NCBI GenBank assembly: GCA_963082875.1 | Contig: OY720097.1 | Span: 21,956,501 to 22,020,500, forward strand | DNA: 64,000 bases | Source: Corella eumyota | Lineage: Eukaryota; Chordata; Ascidiacea; Phlebobranchia; Corellidae | Direction: 5' to 3' | In this document: piece by piece, positions 49,201 to 60,015 of the stretch | Layout of the letters: each line of letters opens with the position of its first letter | Numbering within the stretch: the stretch's first letter is position 1 | The notes under the pieces: generated by a model | Told to the model about the DNA's origin: nothing | What the model saw: only the letters and a program-made list of their open reading frames with translations | The model's database searches: none | Translations under genes and position numbers: made by a program

Positions 49201-52200
49201 CATGTTTATATTAACTCAAGCTTAAGTTTAATTGTTTTGTTATTTTGCTATAAAATCATGGAAAACTCAAAAATAAACGAAGCTGGTGATGCAGAGTTAT
49301 TACAAGGTATACTAAAACCAACCAAACTAAAAGGCAATAGCTATTTATAAATACAAATTGATTTAACAAACAGACAAACTACTTTAACTACTAGCAGATT
49401 AGGCTGCTTGTAAGCTAGTGTACTTTAACTTTTTTAGCAAATCTAAGTATAAAATATTGTTAATAAAAACTAAACAGTCTGTAAGTCTTAAGTTTAAATT
49501 AGTCAAATAATATTAGCATAAACAATCATTTACTGATTTAAAAAAGGTTTAAATATTATATTTACCTAAAATAAAATAAAATTTTATGTCTTAAAGAAAA
49601 AGAACAAAAGATTAAATCTACAGAGCTTGAATCATCTGATGAAGAAGAAAATGGTAATCGGGTTATTATTTGTTAAATTAAAAACAAAAATACCTAAATA
49701 AGTTAAAATTAATAAATTTACAACAAAGGACAAGTTAATATTTTTAATTTTGGTTTTAGAGGAAATAGTTTTGGATGAGGCATCAGATACAGAAAATTAT
49801 GAGGTAAGATATATATACAAAAAAAAAACTTTGGAAAATTAATTTTTTTTGTATATATATACTAAAAACAAAATTTAGCCACCAGAGGAGCTAAGTGATG
49901 AGGAGGATCCCTCTAGTGGTGAAGAGGAGGTCGGGGTCAAAGTTGAGAGGACAGGATTTTGTAAACTTAAATTTGACGACGTGAGCTTATGTTATTTGAT
50001 TTTCTTTATGCAATAATGCCAATAACAGTTTAAACAATAATACCAGAATATACAGGATCAAATGGACCAAATGTATATTAAATGGAATCATGTATTAAGT
50101 GTATTTTGAATGGGTAAAAATTGAGATTAGGGTTTATTTCATGTAATTCTTTTGTTATATTTGTTACATTCAATCCAGTATATTTTATCGGTACCCTTTA
50201 AACCAATTTTTTTGTTTAAAAACACAGCATAATTACCAAATTTTTACACTTCATATTAACATGGAATAGTCCTTTACAATATACTGACAAAGATTAATAT
50301 TTTTCAAGGTTGAACAGAAAAGAGAGGAATATTTAAAAAGTTTAGAATTATTGCAAGAAAGTTTGAATTCATCCCAAGAGGAGGATAATGAAGAAAGAAA
50401 ACCAGATAACTTTACAGATTATCGGAATTTAATTGAAGCTGATATGTCGGATTACAATTCAGGAGATGACGAAAACTTTAACGTAAAATTTGTAACTTTT
50501 AAAAAAACAAAATTGGATTAACTTTATCTATACTTGGATAAAAAAAAATTAATATAATATATTTATAAGCACTTAATATAATCCAAACACAATTTAAATT
50601 ACTTGACCAGTGTGGTGTAGTGATCAGAATACTTGACTTCACTACATAAAGTCATACATTCAATTCCCACTGCTCTCATGTTGTAACGCCCTTGAGTAAG
50701 GCGCTATAAACGGTATTACTGCCTGCTAAGCCAACACTTATCAGCAGCTTAATTAAAGGGCAGTTATAATTTATATAATATCCCAAACTGCCAAAGTTTA
50801 AAAATAAAAAGAATTACTTTTTCATTATCTTAATTAAATAATCTCATTTTTTGTCAGCCTGTATATTGCGGACAAACTCTGTCTGACATTGAATATAATG
50901 AGTCGGACGAGCGAGATACAGAAAGTGAAAATGAAATTGAGAATCAAGATTCTGTCGACAAAAAAACTGGGGAAACACTGAAATGTTTAAGAATGATCGA
51001 AAATTTGGAAGTAAAAAAAATTATTTTTCCAAAAAAATAAAAAAATTTTGTTTTCAAAATTAATTATAAAAAAAAATTATTTTTGTTCTTTTTTAACAAA
51101 CTAAATAATAAAACAAAACATTTAAAATTATACAAGATTATTTATTTTTTATTTTTCTTTATAGATTCCTCCTTCTACAAATATGAAACCCAATCCTAAA
51201 GATCCGCAGAAATCGGAAAACACGGAAAATATTTCACAAATGGAATGCTCTTAAATATTTGTTTTTGCTAATCGTGTTGTTTTTGTTCAATAAAAAAATC
51301 TTTCAAAATATTTTGAATTTTATTCTAAAAGCCTAATCAAAATATTTTAAAAATAGATTTACAAATTTCTGTTCTGCTAAGGCCATAACTTAATCAACAG
51401 ATCAATTATCGGTAAACTTTCTTAACAATATTACTAAAGATAAGTCGAGACTGGGTCAGGGCAACTAATGTTACCCCTATGTTTAGAACGTAAAGTCACC
51501 CTTCTATGGAGAATAATAGTATACAGAAGAAAAGTTTAAATGTTAGTCATGTATTAGTAGTTATATATGAAAAGCGAAAATCAACCAATAATTTTTACAG
51601 AAACTCTTGTTTAAAAATAAACAAGTTTGAAGCAACAATATTTCAGCATAACTAATTACAAAATAATATGAACTAACAGGGATTTGAATCTTGGAAGTTT
51701 CTAATTTTGTTAACCTGTCCTGCATGTAGTTACCCACAGCGTTATCGGATAAACAAACGTTAAGCACGATGCGCCTAGAAAGCAATAATTAATAATCGAG
51801 AAATCAGAATCGAAATCAATGGCAACTTGAAACAAACCATATTGCAATAAATTCACAAAACCTGCGATCGTGTAAACTAACCCAATTAACTTTCCATAAT
51901 GGGCACCAGGAAAGGCTATGGCAATATACGTGGTGGCACTACTATATATAAACCCGCGTAAGATTAGCACAAACACAAATGCAACGTAGACAGCCTGTGG
52001 TAGAAGAGTTGTTATAGATAAACACACTGCTAGTGAACATGTACAAAAACCTGACACAAATAAACCACGTGCATTTGCTTTTTCGGGACCCAGTTTCTTC
52101 TTATAGTATCTCACAACCCCCTGGATGATTAAGCCGTTAATTGGCCCGACAAACGCGCCACAAAATAAAAGAATGTTAAAAACGTTGATGTAAGAACTGA

Positions 52201-55200
52201 TGCTAGTGGCTCCAAAATGGATTTCTAGCGAATTTACGAGGCTTCCATAGAAAAATAACAATCTTAAATTAATAACACAAAAATAAAACAAATGGGATAA
52301 TAGTCCGACGTTTTTTAAACATTCTTTAAAAGTTTTTGTTTCGACTTCCGAAGCAACAGTTTCTTTATCATCTGGATTCTCTAATGTGGCTCCATTTTCT
52401 ATAACAGCTTTTGTATCTTTTGTTTGTCTACAGAGTTCAAAAATCCCATATTTGTAAACCTTAGGTAATGGGTAGGGGACGTGACCGCGTGGCATTAACG
52501 AATAAGTTTTGACCCACATTAGGGAAACTCCCGCAGCCAATGCGTACAAGAAAGCATGATAGTTTAAACCGGAATCATAAATAACCTTTACAAGAAACAA
52601 AATCACAGAACCGGAGTCAAAAAATCCATTTAATAAGGAGTTTATACCAGGCCTAAAGCTCCCAGTAAAGTTCGCAACCTGTAGGTTAACAATAAGAATC
52701 GAAATACCAGTAAATGATAGCAATATGAAAGCAGGGTATAGTAACCAACTTGTGGATGGAGTTGAGACGACCAGGCATATAAAACCTATGCTGTAACCTG
52801 TTAAGAGCCCTGTTCTGAAAACCCAAGTCCCATAACGATCAAATAAATAACCTGTTAGTAAAGCAGGTATGGTTTGAAAACTTGAAGCGAGGGTGAAAAC
52901 AAGATTTAATGCTGAGTCTCGATCGTCACATGACCGCAAATCTACGTCATCACTTGATACGGTTGAGTTAAATTCGCAAAGGTCTGCAAAATATCCAGTT
53001 CGTAACAAAACAAACTGATACGATGGCCAACCAAATAATATTCCCGCGTACACAACGCATTCTACCAATGAGGTAAAAATACTTAAAAAATATTGAATTT
53101 TCATGTTTGAAAATCTAAAACAAAACACCACATTTAAACATTATATGTGATTTTTTAAGACTTTAAATTTAAATTTTGTTGTAACACAAGTTAAACGTTT
53201 ATTAATAAAACCCTTTTGAGTAGCGGAAACTGATCTGCCAAAACAACTCGATTATAAATTACCTTATGTGTAAATATAAACGTTTGCTTATTTCTAAACT
53301 CGAATATTTCTTTGCTTATTTCTAAACTCAAAAAACGTTTGCTTATTTCTAAACTTGATTTAAAATTTAAGTAAAATAGTTGTTAAAAACAAGTTTTGAC
53401 GTCACTCCGGAAGATTATGATGTCATAATAGTATTACACGGCGTATCAAAATACTATTTTAAGTTCACTAAAAATATTAGGAAAGCCTAGACAACTGCAA
53501 TTATTAAGTAAATTACGTACTTGTGCTTTATTGTTACTTGATATTAGGTATTATTAAAAACATGATGTTTATATTTTATTTAAACTAACTTTAAAAAAAC
53601 AACAAAATTGGTAAATTTGTTGTTGTTAAAAAGTGCGAATATTAGCTTAGAACATCGGCTACCACACCTATACACTTGTAAAACCCTAACAGTATTTTAT
53701 CACTAACAAGATCTGGCACTTTTATTTTGCCATCTGACAGTCTGCGTTCTAATAACTAAACGGCTTCGTTGATTAACAGTCTAACTAATAAAACGTAACC
53801 TTCATCACGTTTTATTTTCCAGTTAGTCAATAGTTGATATTCTAAACTTTTGGGTTAAAAAGAGCATTTCTTTTAAATAACTGATTTTTAACTAAAAAAA
53901 GTTTATGCCTGGGTTCATTTTGTGGGGGTTAAATCCTGGGTACATATTTCGAAATTCAATATTTCGCAATGTTGATAGAAATAACATCCGACCTTGTACA
54001 AAATAGTTGACTCAGGTATTTGGTTCAATCAAGCAAAAACTTAAAGCCTAATTTATCACTTTAAATTTAGTTTTAAACCTTTTGTGATCACTTAACGGAG
54101 AAATTATAAAACCACTTTAGGTTTAAGGTCCTTTTTAAAAAATTAGGACCGTAAAGTTAAAGAGATGCAGTAACTGTAAAAGTTACAAATTCAATCTGCA
54201 ATACTCAACGCAAATATAAATAATATCAACTTATTATTAGATATATAATAAATATAGCGTTATAGCTGGGGTATAGGTAAAGTTAAAGTATAAAAATTGA
54301 AGTTGAAGAGATAAAGTTAAAGAGATCGCCCGAGGACCGTAAACTACAAGAGACCCAATTACCAGTTATCACAAATGTAAACAATTTTTAAAAATATTAA
54401 TTTAAATAAAATCGAATTTACGATATTGACAAGATGGTCCATTCCATCCACTAGCGCAACCTAGCGTACAACTTCCCGTAAATCGATCGCATAAATCCAC
54501 TCTCTTACAATGACAAGTTTCCTTGCAATCAGCTCCAAACATACCCAGTGGACAACCTAGTTATAAACACAATAAAATAATTTGTATATTATAGTAAGCA
54601 AATAACGATATTTAAAAATGACAACTCGGTAAAAATCACAATATTGAATAATTTTATATTTTTGTAAGTGCAGGTTTAGGTAGAAAAGTTAAAAACATTT
54701 AAAATAACATTTCTTGGTTGCATGTTAGTTTAAGTTCAGTATGTTGTTAATGCTTATCCACGATTGTTGATTATTTTCTTTTATGTTTAAAGTTTATTTT
54801 GGAAAAATCTCTTAAATAGAAGGTCTACGACGTACTTTAAAACAATTTTTTTTGCATTCGAATATTATTAGGGGGCGTAAGAAGAAGGTAGTAAGAAATA
54901 TTCTTGGATAATTTTAGGCCTTCCCCCAAAAAAATACAATATTATTTCGAGCTGCGCCAATGCCACGCTATTCGCCCTTGAGCCCGGCGTTTACGGATAG
55001 CTCAGACTTGTCTCAACTGCACACCCTTACCCGTTAAAAATATAAAAATCAATCCTTAAGAGAATATAGAAAAAAAAGTTATTTAGTCCAGAGTCATTGT
55101 ATTAAATTATGAGCCAAAAGGTTTCGGGTTCGAGTCGCACCGATGCCACACTTTTAGAACCTTAGTTGTGTGTTTACGGATAGCTCAAACACTTACCAAT

Positions 55201-58200
55201 AGTAGCCTACCCTTACCCGATAAAAAGTATTAAAAACCAATCCGCAAAAAGAATATGAATAAAATACATAATTAAGGTCATTGCTTTGAATAACAAACAT
55301 GATTTTGTACACCCAGTATAGAAAATAAAATAATGTAAAAAATTGGCAAAATAAAATTTTAAAAAATAACATTTTTATTCATATGGTTTTAATATAAATG
55401 CCCTAATAATGCTGTTCCTTATTAATACATTTCTTGGAGTAATTTTATATTTATATTTTAAAAACTCATAACATTTAATAAAATGTTATTTTTTAAACAT
55501 TTTATTCTGCTGTAGATCTTATTAGATAATTAGAGGCACTTAAATACCGAGTTTAAATTAAGTTTTAAACAAATTATATTTATTAAGTCCGCCAAAAACT
55601 ATTTTAAAATTTGAAATATTATAATAAAGTAGTTAATTTAAAATGAAAACTTACCGTTCGTGCATTCTAATCCCATGAACCCGGTCGAACAAGAACACCC
55701 ATAGGGATCGGGGAGACAGAAATGTTTTCCCCGGCATTCCTCGGCATCTTTCCCGTGGTTGGATCCCCCTTCTTTGCAATGATATTTACAAGAATTTCCA
55801 AACCTGATGCAAAATTAGAAATCAAAAATCCATGACGTCACATAAAAAATCAAGTAATGACGTCACAAATAAATCCAGCAGTTACGTCACACGTTAATCA
55901 AAAAATGACGTCATACATAAATCCAGCAATGACGTCACACATAAATCCAGCAATGACGTCACACATAATTTAATCAAAGACGTCACACAAGTAATTTAGG
56001 CAATGACGTCACACACAAATTACAAAATGACGTCACCTGTTCCCACCGCAACCGTTCTCACACCGATCACCATGGAAACCAGGAGGGCAAACGCAATATC
56101 CGGTCACGTGATCACAAGCTCCTCCGTTCACGCATGCGCAGTCTTGGTCACACCTGGGTGAGTTCCACTTGTCACGTGGGCATAATCGAACGATGACGCG
56201 GAGAATTCCTTGATCGAGTGGTCTATGACGTAATAATGAGTTATTTTAATCAACGTTAAAATTCTCTAGTAAAAATTTTTCAAATCTTTGACAAAAAACT
56301 TTATAAAAAGTTGATCTTTAACTAAATAACTCTTTTAATAATTGATACACAGTGTTACGTATACCAACTTGTTTTAAAATTGCTTAATTGCCATAAATTT
56401 CTATTATTTTATTTATATAATCTTACCTTAAAATCTTAAACCCTTATTTATTTAAAAACATTTCAACTTCTAGCTAAACATTTTCTAAAATTACTGATAT
56501 TAAAGGTTCTTATGCTTAAACTACTAAGGCTCTTATGCTTACAACTTTCGCGTTTAAGCTACATTAAATTTGATTTAACTTTGTATAGCTTTAAGCAATG
56601 TAACTAAAACTTAACGTTTTATTCGTTTTTTCATTATGCTTTAAGGCTTTAAGCGTAAGTGTTTAAAAATGCCTTAGATTATTATTTATTTGCAACGGGT
56701 TCGATTCCTCTTGCAGGAAACTTTATGAAATATTTTTAATATATTAAAACATAAAAAATACTTTTAAAACTGCCTAAAAATTTGGTAGTGCAATATGCCG
56801 GTCATGGCATAGGACTACGAACCAAAGTTTTAGGTCCGAGCCGCACCAGTACAACACTATTCGTCCTTGAGCCCTATAGTTACTGATAGTTTAAACATTA
56901 CAAAAGTACATCCTTAAAAAAATTATAAAAACCTATCACCTTTTGATAAAAAGAAAAAACAGAATACCTGTATGAATAGATGTCCTCGTTAGCGTCATCT
57001 GGCGGTTTGTAACATTCGTAAATTCCCGCATCTTGAGCGCTCACCCGGGGGATCGTCCGTTTTAATTTTTCCGGCCGGGATCCGGTGATTAAATGCCCGC
57101 TAAATCTCCACAACACCCCGATGGTGGGTTCAAAAGAGTCACACGAAATGTTAAAGTTTTGATCTTCTATGCTAGCAGTGTATGTGAAATAAGAAGGCCA
57201 GATCACACCACTAGAGCCTGGAAAAAAGTAATCTTTTAACAAACTTAACTTCTTTACATTTAGTAAACTACACTTACAATTTATTTATTTAATATTTTGA
57301 CTGTGCTTTAAATATTTGTTTTACAGTTCTTTTTGTCATCTTTTTAAGAACATGTGCATAAAAATTATTGTTTCTTTATTTTCTTATTGAATATTTTAGT
57401 GATAAAGATAAGGCTTGTTATTACAGATTTTATTTGATTTATAAGTATTCGCTTATATGATCGAAAAACAATTGGCAAAATCCTGAAAAACAAAAATTCA
57501 AAAACAAAATTTTACCGAAGTAACGGTCAATATTTTTTTAACGGTTAACAAGAGGAAGTTAACGGTACGAACTCCTGCTGAGTCAGCACTTAATGAACAG
57601 CATAATTACCGAGCAATTATAATCTATAATATCCAAAACTGCCACAGGCAACTCGAGACTGGGTCGGAGTTACTGATGTTATTCTATGTTTAAGTCGCGC
57701 ATTCGACTTTCCCACATTGAGGATTTAAAGAATTTAAAAAAGTTTAAAGAATTTTAAACAAATGACTTAACTTAGATTTCGTACCAATTTTAATCCCTAC
57801 GACCTTGCTTAAAACATTTGTGTTTGGGTCCATTCCTTCACACGAATAAACCCCGGTTCGTTCCGGACCCGCGTCCGGGAACAGAGTCAGTCTCTTTCCG
57901 GGCCAACTTTCGGGTTTAATCGGTCCCACAAGTGACATGCTCGTTATGCGGGGTCCTGAACCTAAAAAAACATAATTTGTATTAATATCCTCGAAGTGGT
58001 AGGGCTTACTTTTACGACCTTAATATTGGTTACAGTCTCGCGTTAACTCTGTTAAATTTGAATATTATTGATTATAATTGCCCGATATTTGTTCTGCTGA
58101 TTGTTTTTAGAGCACCTTACTACAGCATAAATCAGTGGATATCGAACCCAGGACCTCATGTATCTCACTCTTAAAGTAGTGACTGTCTTTACTAACTTTC

Positions 58201-59009
58201 TTTTACTTTTAAATAAAATTAAATTGTCTCCATCTAACTCTAGAGGACTGAAGTCTCTTTATATCCTCAGACTTACTGAGTTTAGTAACCATGCCATAAT
58301 ATGCTATAAAATCTTTGTATAAACATTAATACTTTTGGCATGTTTTAAATCATTAAATTGATTTTGTCATTTTTTCCCGTCGCATTGTTGTAATATTAAT
58401 TGTTTATCGTATTTATTATTTACTTTTATCAAAGCACGAAATACCAAGATAAAAAAAATTAAAAAAGTGTCTAAAATATTAAATCAGGCCCACTTAATGC
58501 TACAATTACTTCTTCTTACAGTTTAAAATTTTTTAAAGTAAAACTTTTAGCTTAAGTTTGATTCCCAGTGCTTTTATATCATTAAGTCTTTGATTTTCAA
58601 TACTTAATTATAATTACGTAAGTCTAAGGTATAAACAACTTAACGATTCTGTTAAAATTTTAACCTGTATCTTGGTATCTTCGAAAAGGTGAATGCGATA
58701 TCTCCATATCTCCAGACATACATTTAAGATAAGTTATCGCCCCATTTCTTACAACAGCTTGTTCGTTAATCAAAATTAATTCGGCGTTGTTACCTGGAAG
58801 GTCTACTAAAAACCAAAAAGTTTCTATAATTCAAGTTATAAAAAAAAATTAACAAGTTTTAAAAATACAAGATTTTCGTTACTTATTGTATTTTTAATAT
58901 TTATTTTAGCTTACGTATTAATTAATTAAATACTTTTATCAAACAAATTACCTGATAGAATTAGAAAAAAATAAACGATATGAACTCCACCTAACTTTGT
59001 ATAAAACAT
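46245..59009 (-). CDS. Tie-like Ig/EGF receptor without kinase, 13 exons, 633 aa
   Basis: Exons: 59009-58952, 58805-58665, 57961-57785, 57217-56968, 56222-56037, 55803-55655, 54556-54422, 49079-48946, 48450-48330, 47960-47844, 47568-47458, 47055-46900, 46411-46245; every join keeps phase. Signal peptide in exon 1. Residues about 28-124 match the first Tie Ig domain (start [12 protein letters not shown]) and about 126-215 the second (QDAGIYECY). The link VIVRLCP and three EGF repeats ([15 protein letters not shown]) are close to TIE1/TIE2. Then come an EGF repeat ([10 protein letters not shown]), three EGF repeats with IDEC/YDDC/IDDC starts, a GCC2/GCC3-type Cys domain (QCNTGTFYD, then YDCPINTYQ), one membrane helix (about 590-611) and a tail of about 20 residues. 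No fibronectin III and no kinase exons were seen. The weak point is the 5.3-kb intron 49,080-54,421, which contains two other genes. If that join is wrong, this is two genes: a Tie-like ectodomain and an EGF/GCC2 membrane protein. Confidence 0.7.
46563..46845 (+). mobile_element. SINE family 1, full length
   Basis: GCGTGGTGTAGTGGTCACAA head, GGGTTCAATCC B box, well-kept body and tail. In the last intron of the Tie-like gene, in the antisense direction. Confidence 0.85.
47171..47437 (-). mobile_element. SINE family 1, diverged
   Basis: Minus-strand copy in an intron of the Tie-like gene. Body words (AAAGTAACATTTGTAAC, GGCTCAGCAGGAGTTCGTAC) are clear; the head is worn (ACGACATGCTCCC). Confidence 0.75.
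48006..48275 (-). mobile_element. SINE family 1, diverged
   Basis: Minus-strand copy starting at TTATCCTCGATGTGGAAAGG and ending in a worn head (ACTACTCTACGCCC). In an intron of the Tie-like gene. Confidence 0.75.
48612..48862 (-). mobile_element. SINE family 1, diverged, head truncated
   Basis: Minus-strand copy starting TTGTATATACTTATC. The tRNA-like head is cut short after the CCTCGTGTAGCAGGC region. In an intron of the Tie-like gene. Confidence 0.7.
49258..51254 (+). CDS. Acidic, Ser/Glu-rich protein of unknown function, 7 exons, 222 aa
   Basis: Exons: 49258-49306, 49597-49653, 49760-49803, 49879-49980, 50309-50482, 50858-51010, 51165-51254, GT-AG with matching phase. I do not recognise the family. 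The protein is strongly acidic ([44 protein letters not shown]), with many sites of casein-kinase-2 type. A short predicted helix or coiled coil begins exon 5 ([19 protein letters not shown]). No signal peptide or membrane segment, so a nuclear or cytosolic place is likely. The start follows a CTATAAAATC string. It lies entirely within the large intron of the Tie-like gene on the opposite strand. A 5'-truncated or whole EF-hand, kinase or zinc motif was looked for and not seen. Confidence 0.75.
50606..50800 (+). mobile_element. SINE family 1, 3'-truncated
   Basis: GTGTGGTGTAGTGATCAGAA head through CCCAAACTGCCAAAG; the last third is missing. In an intron of the acidic-protein gene. Confidence 0.75.
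51289..51294 (+). terminator. Poly(A) signal of the acidic-protein gene
   Basis: AATAAA 35 nt after the stop codon at 51,252-51,254. Confidence 0.65.
51371..51519 (+). mobile_element. SINE family 1 fragment (3' half)
   Basis: Worn 3' half: TTCTGCTAAGGCCA, AATCAACAG, GAGACTGGGTCAGGGCAACT, GTTTAGAACGTAAAGTC. It lies between the acidic-protein gene and the transporter gene. Confidence 0.65.
51710..53104 (-). CDS. SLC43A3-like MFS transporter, intronless coding region, 464 aa
   Basis: Major facilitator transporter of the SLC43 family, closest in my reading to SLC43A3, a facilitative nucleobase transporter in vertebrates; other SLC43 members carry large neutral amino acids. Recognised by [19 protein letters not shown] in helix 1, [10 protein letters not shown] (MFS loop 2-3 signature), and [11 protein letters not shown] before the central loop, which is an SLC43 hallmark. 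Glu/Asp-rich central loop at about 225-255 with [12 protein letters not shown]; twelve membrane helices expected; the end, TTCRTG, falls where human SLC43A3 has ECRT. An in-frame ATG nine codons upstream (53,131) is open, but TTTTAG at 53,115-53,120 (read on minus) looks like an acceptor 10 nt before ATG 53,104, so I take MKIQYFLS as the start. ACAGGTTAAC at the stop could be a donor, so a short 3' exon is possible. Lies inside the Tie-like gene intron on the same strand. Confidence 0.88.
   Translation of the reverse strand: MKIQYFLSIFTSLVECVVYAGILFGWPSYQFVLLRTGYFADLCEFNSTVSSDDVDLRSCDDRDSALNLVFTLASSFQTIPALLTGYLFDRYGTWVFRTGLLTGYSIGFICLVVSTPSTSWLLYPAFILLSFTGISILIVNLQVANFTGSFRPGINSLLNGFFDSGSVILFLVKVIYDSGLNYHAFLYALAAGVSLMWVKTYSLMPRGHVPYPLPKVYKYGIFELCRQTKDTKAVIENGATLENPDDKETVASEVETKTFKECLKNVGLLSHLFYFCVINLRLLFFYGSLVNSLEIHFGATSISSYINVFNILLFCGAFVGPINGLIIQGVVRYYKKKLGPEKANARGLFVSGFCTCSLAVCLSITTLLPQAVYVAFVFVLILRGFIYSSATTYIAIAFPGAHYGKLIGLVYTIAGFVNLLQYGLFQVAIDFDSDFSIINYCFLGASCLTFVYPITLWVTTCRTG
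53105..54421. other. Intron and upstream region of the SLC43A3-like gene
   Basis: No further exon of the Tie-like gene and no kinase-like frame seen on either strand. It contains three near copies of TTTGCTTATTTCTAAACT at 53,283-53,357, a TGACGTCA near 53,398 followed by TGATGTCATAA near 53,419, and degenerate GGACCGTAAA repeats at 54,140-54,350. These may include the transporter promoter. Confidence 0.55.
54950..55077 (+). mobile_element. SINE family 2, 5'-truncated
   Basis: Begins at GCGCCAATGCCACGCTATTCG, then CTTGAGCCCGGCGTTTACGG and CACACCCTTACCCGTTAAAA. The same words occur in the next copy. In an intron of the Tie-like gene. Confidence 0.6.
55091..55268 (+). mobile_element. SINE family 2, near full length
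   Basis: AAAGGTTTCGGGTTCGAGTC supplies a tRNA B-box-like GGTTCGAGTCGC, followed by ACCGATGCCACAC, GTTTACGGATAGCTCAAAC and CTACCCTTACCCGATAAAAA. Immediately beside the previous copy. Confidence 0.65.
55836..56036. repeat. CRE-bearing minisatellite in an intron of the Tie-like gene
   Basis: About nine irregular copies of a 20-25-bp unit built on ATGACGTCAC joined by AAATAAATCCAGCA-like linkers. Perfect TGACGTCA occurs six or more times; two copies are changed (TTACGTCAC, AGACGTCAC). The last copy overlaps the splice donor of exon 56,037-56,222, where GTGACGTCAT is the start of the intron. Confidence 0.85.
56787..56930 (+). mobile_element. SINE family 2, diverged
   Basis: GTGCAATATGCCGGTCATGG, then GTTTTAGGTCCGAGCCGCACC, ACACTATTCGTCCTTGAGCCC and an A-rich end. 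Lies just downstream of an Ig exon of the Tie-like gene. Confidence 0.6.
57559..57730 (+). mobile_element. SINE family 1, 5'-truncated
   Basis: Starts at TTAACGGTACGAACTCCTGC and keeps the whole 3' body to CCCACATTGAGGAT. Well preserved, so a young truncated insertion. In an intron of the Tie-like gene. Confidence 0.8.
57984..58170 (-). mobile_element. SINE family 1, old and shortened
   Basis: Minus-strand worn copy: ATCCTCGAAGTGGTAGGGC, AATTGCCCGATATTTG, AGAGCACCTTACTACAGCAT, ATCGAACCCAGGACCTCATG. In an intron of the Tie-like gene. Confidence 0.6.
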
Positions 59010-60015
59010 TATTTTTAGTTAATAAAATGTAAATATTCAAAACAAGCTCAAAATTTTTATTGAATCGAAATAATTAATTTATACCCACTTATAAATTTGA
59101 AGTACTTTCGTATCGATTAATTTCTCGCTGTTTTGGAAATGACGTCATAAAATCACGTGACTTACTTCGTTTTTGATATATTTAATTTTTTGGCGCAAAA
59201 AATCAAATCTAGTCAACAAATGAAAAAATCGTAAATTTTGGTTTAAATTTATTGCACTTTTAACATTAACAACAGCAACAATTTGAAGTAAATATATTTA
59301 CGAGTAATCAATAAATCAACTAGTTACCACTATTTAAAAGAATGAACCCCTAAAGCTAAAATCCTATTAGATTTGCACCCTTAAATCTTAACAAAAAGGG
59401 GTTAAATTATGGGGTTCCAATTTAAAACACAATCATATTATGGAACCATTTTTAAACAATTTTAAATAAGCAATAACTTTATTCTGTTTTCTTAATTTAA
59501 ATAACAAAATATTTAACTTAGATAAATCTATTACAAAATATACAAATTCACCCAAATAATGATGGAAAGTTATAGCATACAAAATTTAAAAAACAATTAT
59601 CCAGCATCAAATTTTCAATTGCAATTTTAAAGGAAATAAAGACATCTTATATATATATATATATATAGGATAACAATAACAAATACACATGAAAAATAAT
59701 AATTTTAAACAATCAAATTAATAATAATTTTAATTACAATCCATAGAAATTTAAATGTGTTTTTAAAACTAACATTTTTTTAATTGATTTTTATTTCATA
59801 TTTTGATTACCTTTTATATTTAATATGTTAATAATAGGGTTCAATTCTAAACACAGAATTTTGATAAATTTTTTACTATTTCGGTGATAGTTTAATATAA
59901 ATCTTAAAGAATATCCAATAACCACGCTAGGTATTGTTTATGATTGATTTTTACCCGTTAAAAATGTAAGCTTAATCATATTAAATTAAGAAAATCAAAG
60001 TTTGAAAAAAAGATT
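59010..60015. promoter_or_regulatory. Upstream region of the Tie-like gene and 3' flank of SNX4
   Basis: No gene seen. TGACGTCA at about 59,140 and CACGTG overlapping TCACGTGACT at about 59,154 lie 130-150 bp upstream of the start codon of the Tie-like gene and are plausible promoter elements. A (TA)n run lies at 59,649-59,668. The rest is plain AT-rich DNA. Confidence 0.45.

Noticed and set aside
53105-54421. Missing kinase or fibronectin exons of the Tie-like gene
   Set aside because: Both strands were read for kinase landmarks (GxGxxG, HRD, DFG) and none was found in this stretch or downstream to 46,245.
59649-59668. (TA)n run as a regulatory site
   Set aside because: A simple microsatellite in an AT-rich spacer; nothing else supports a role.
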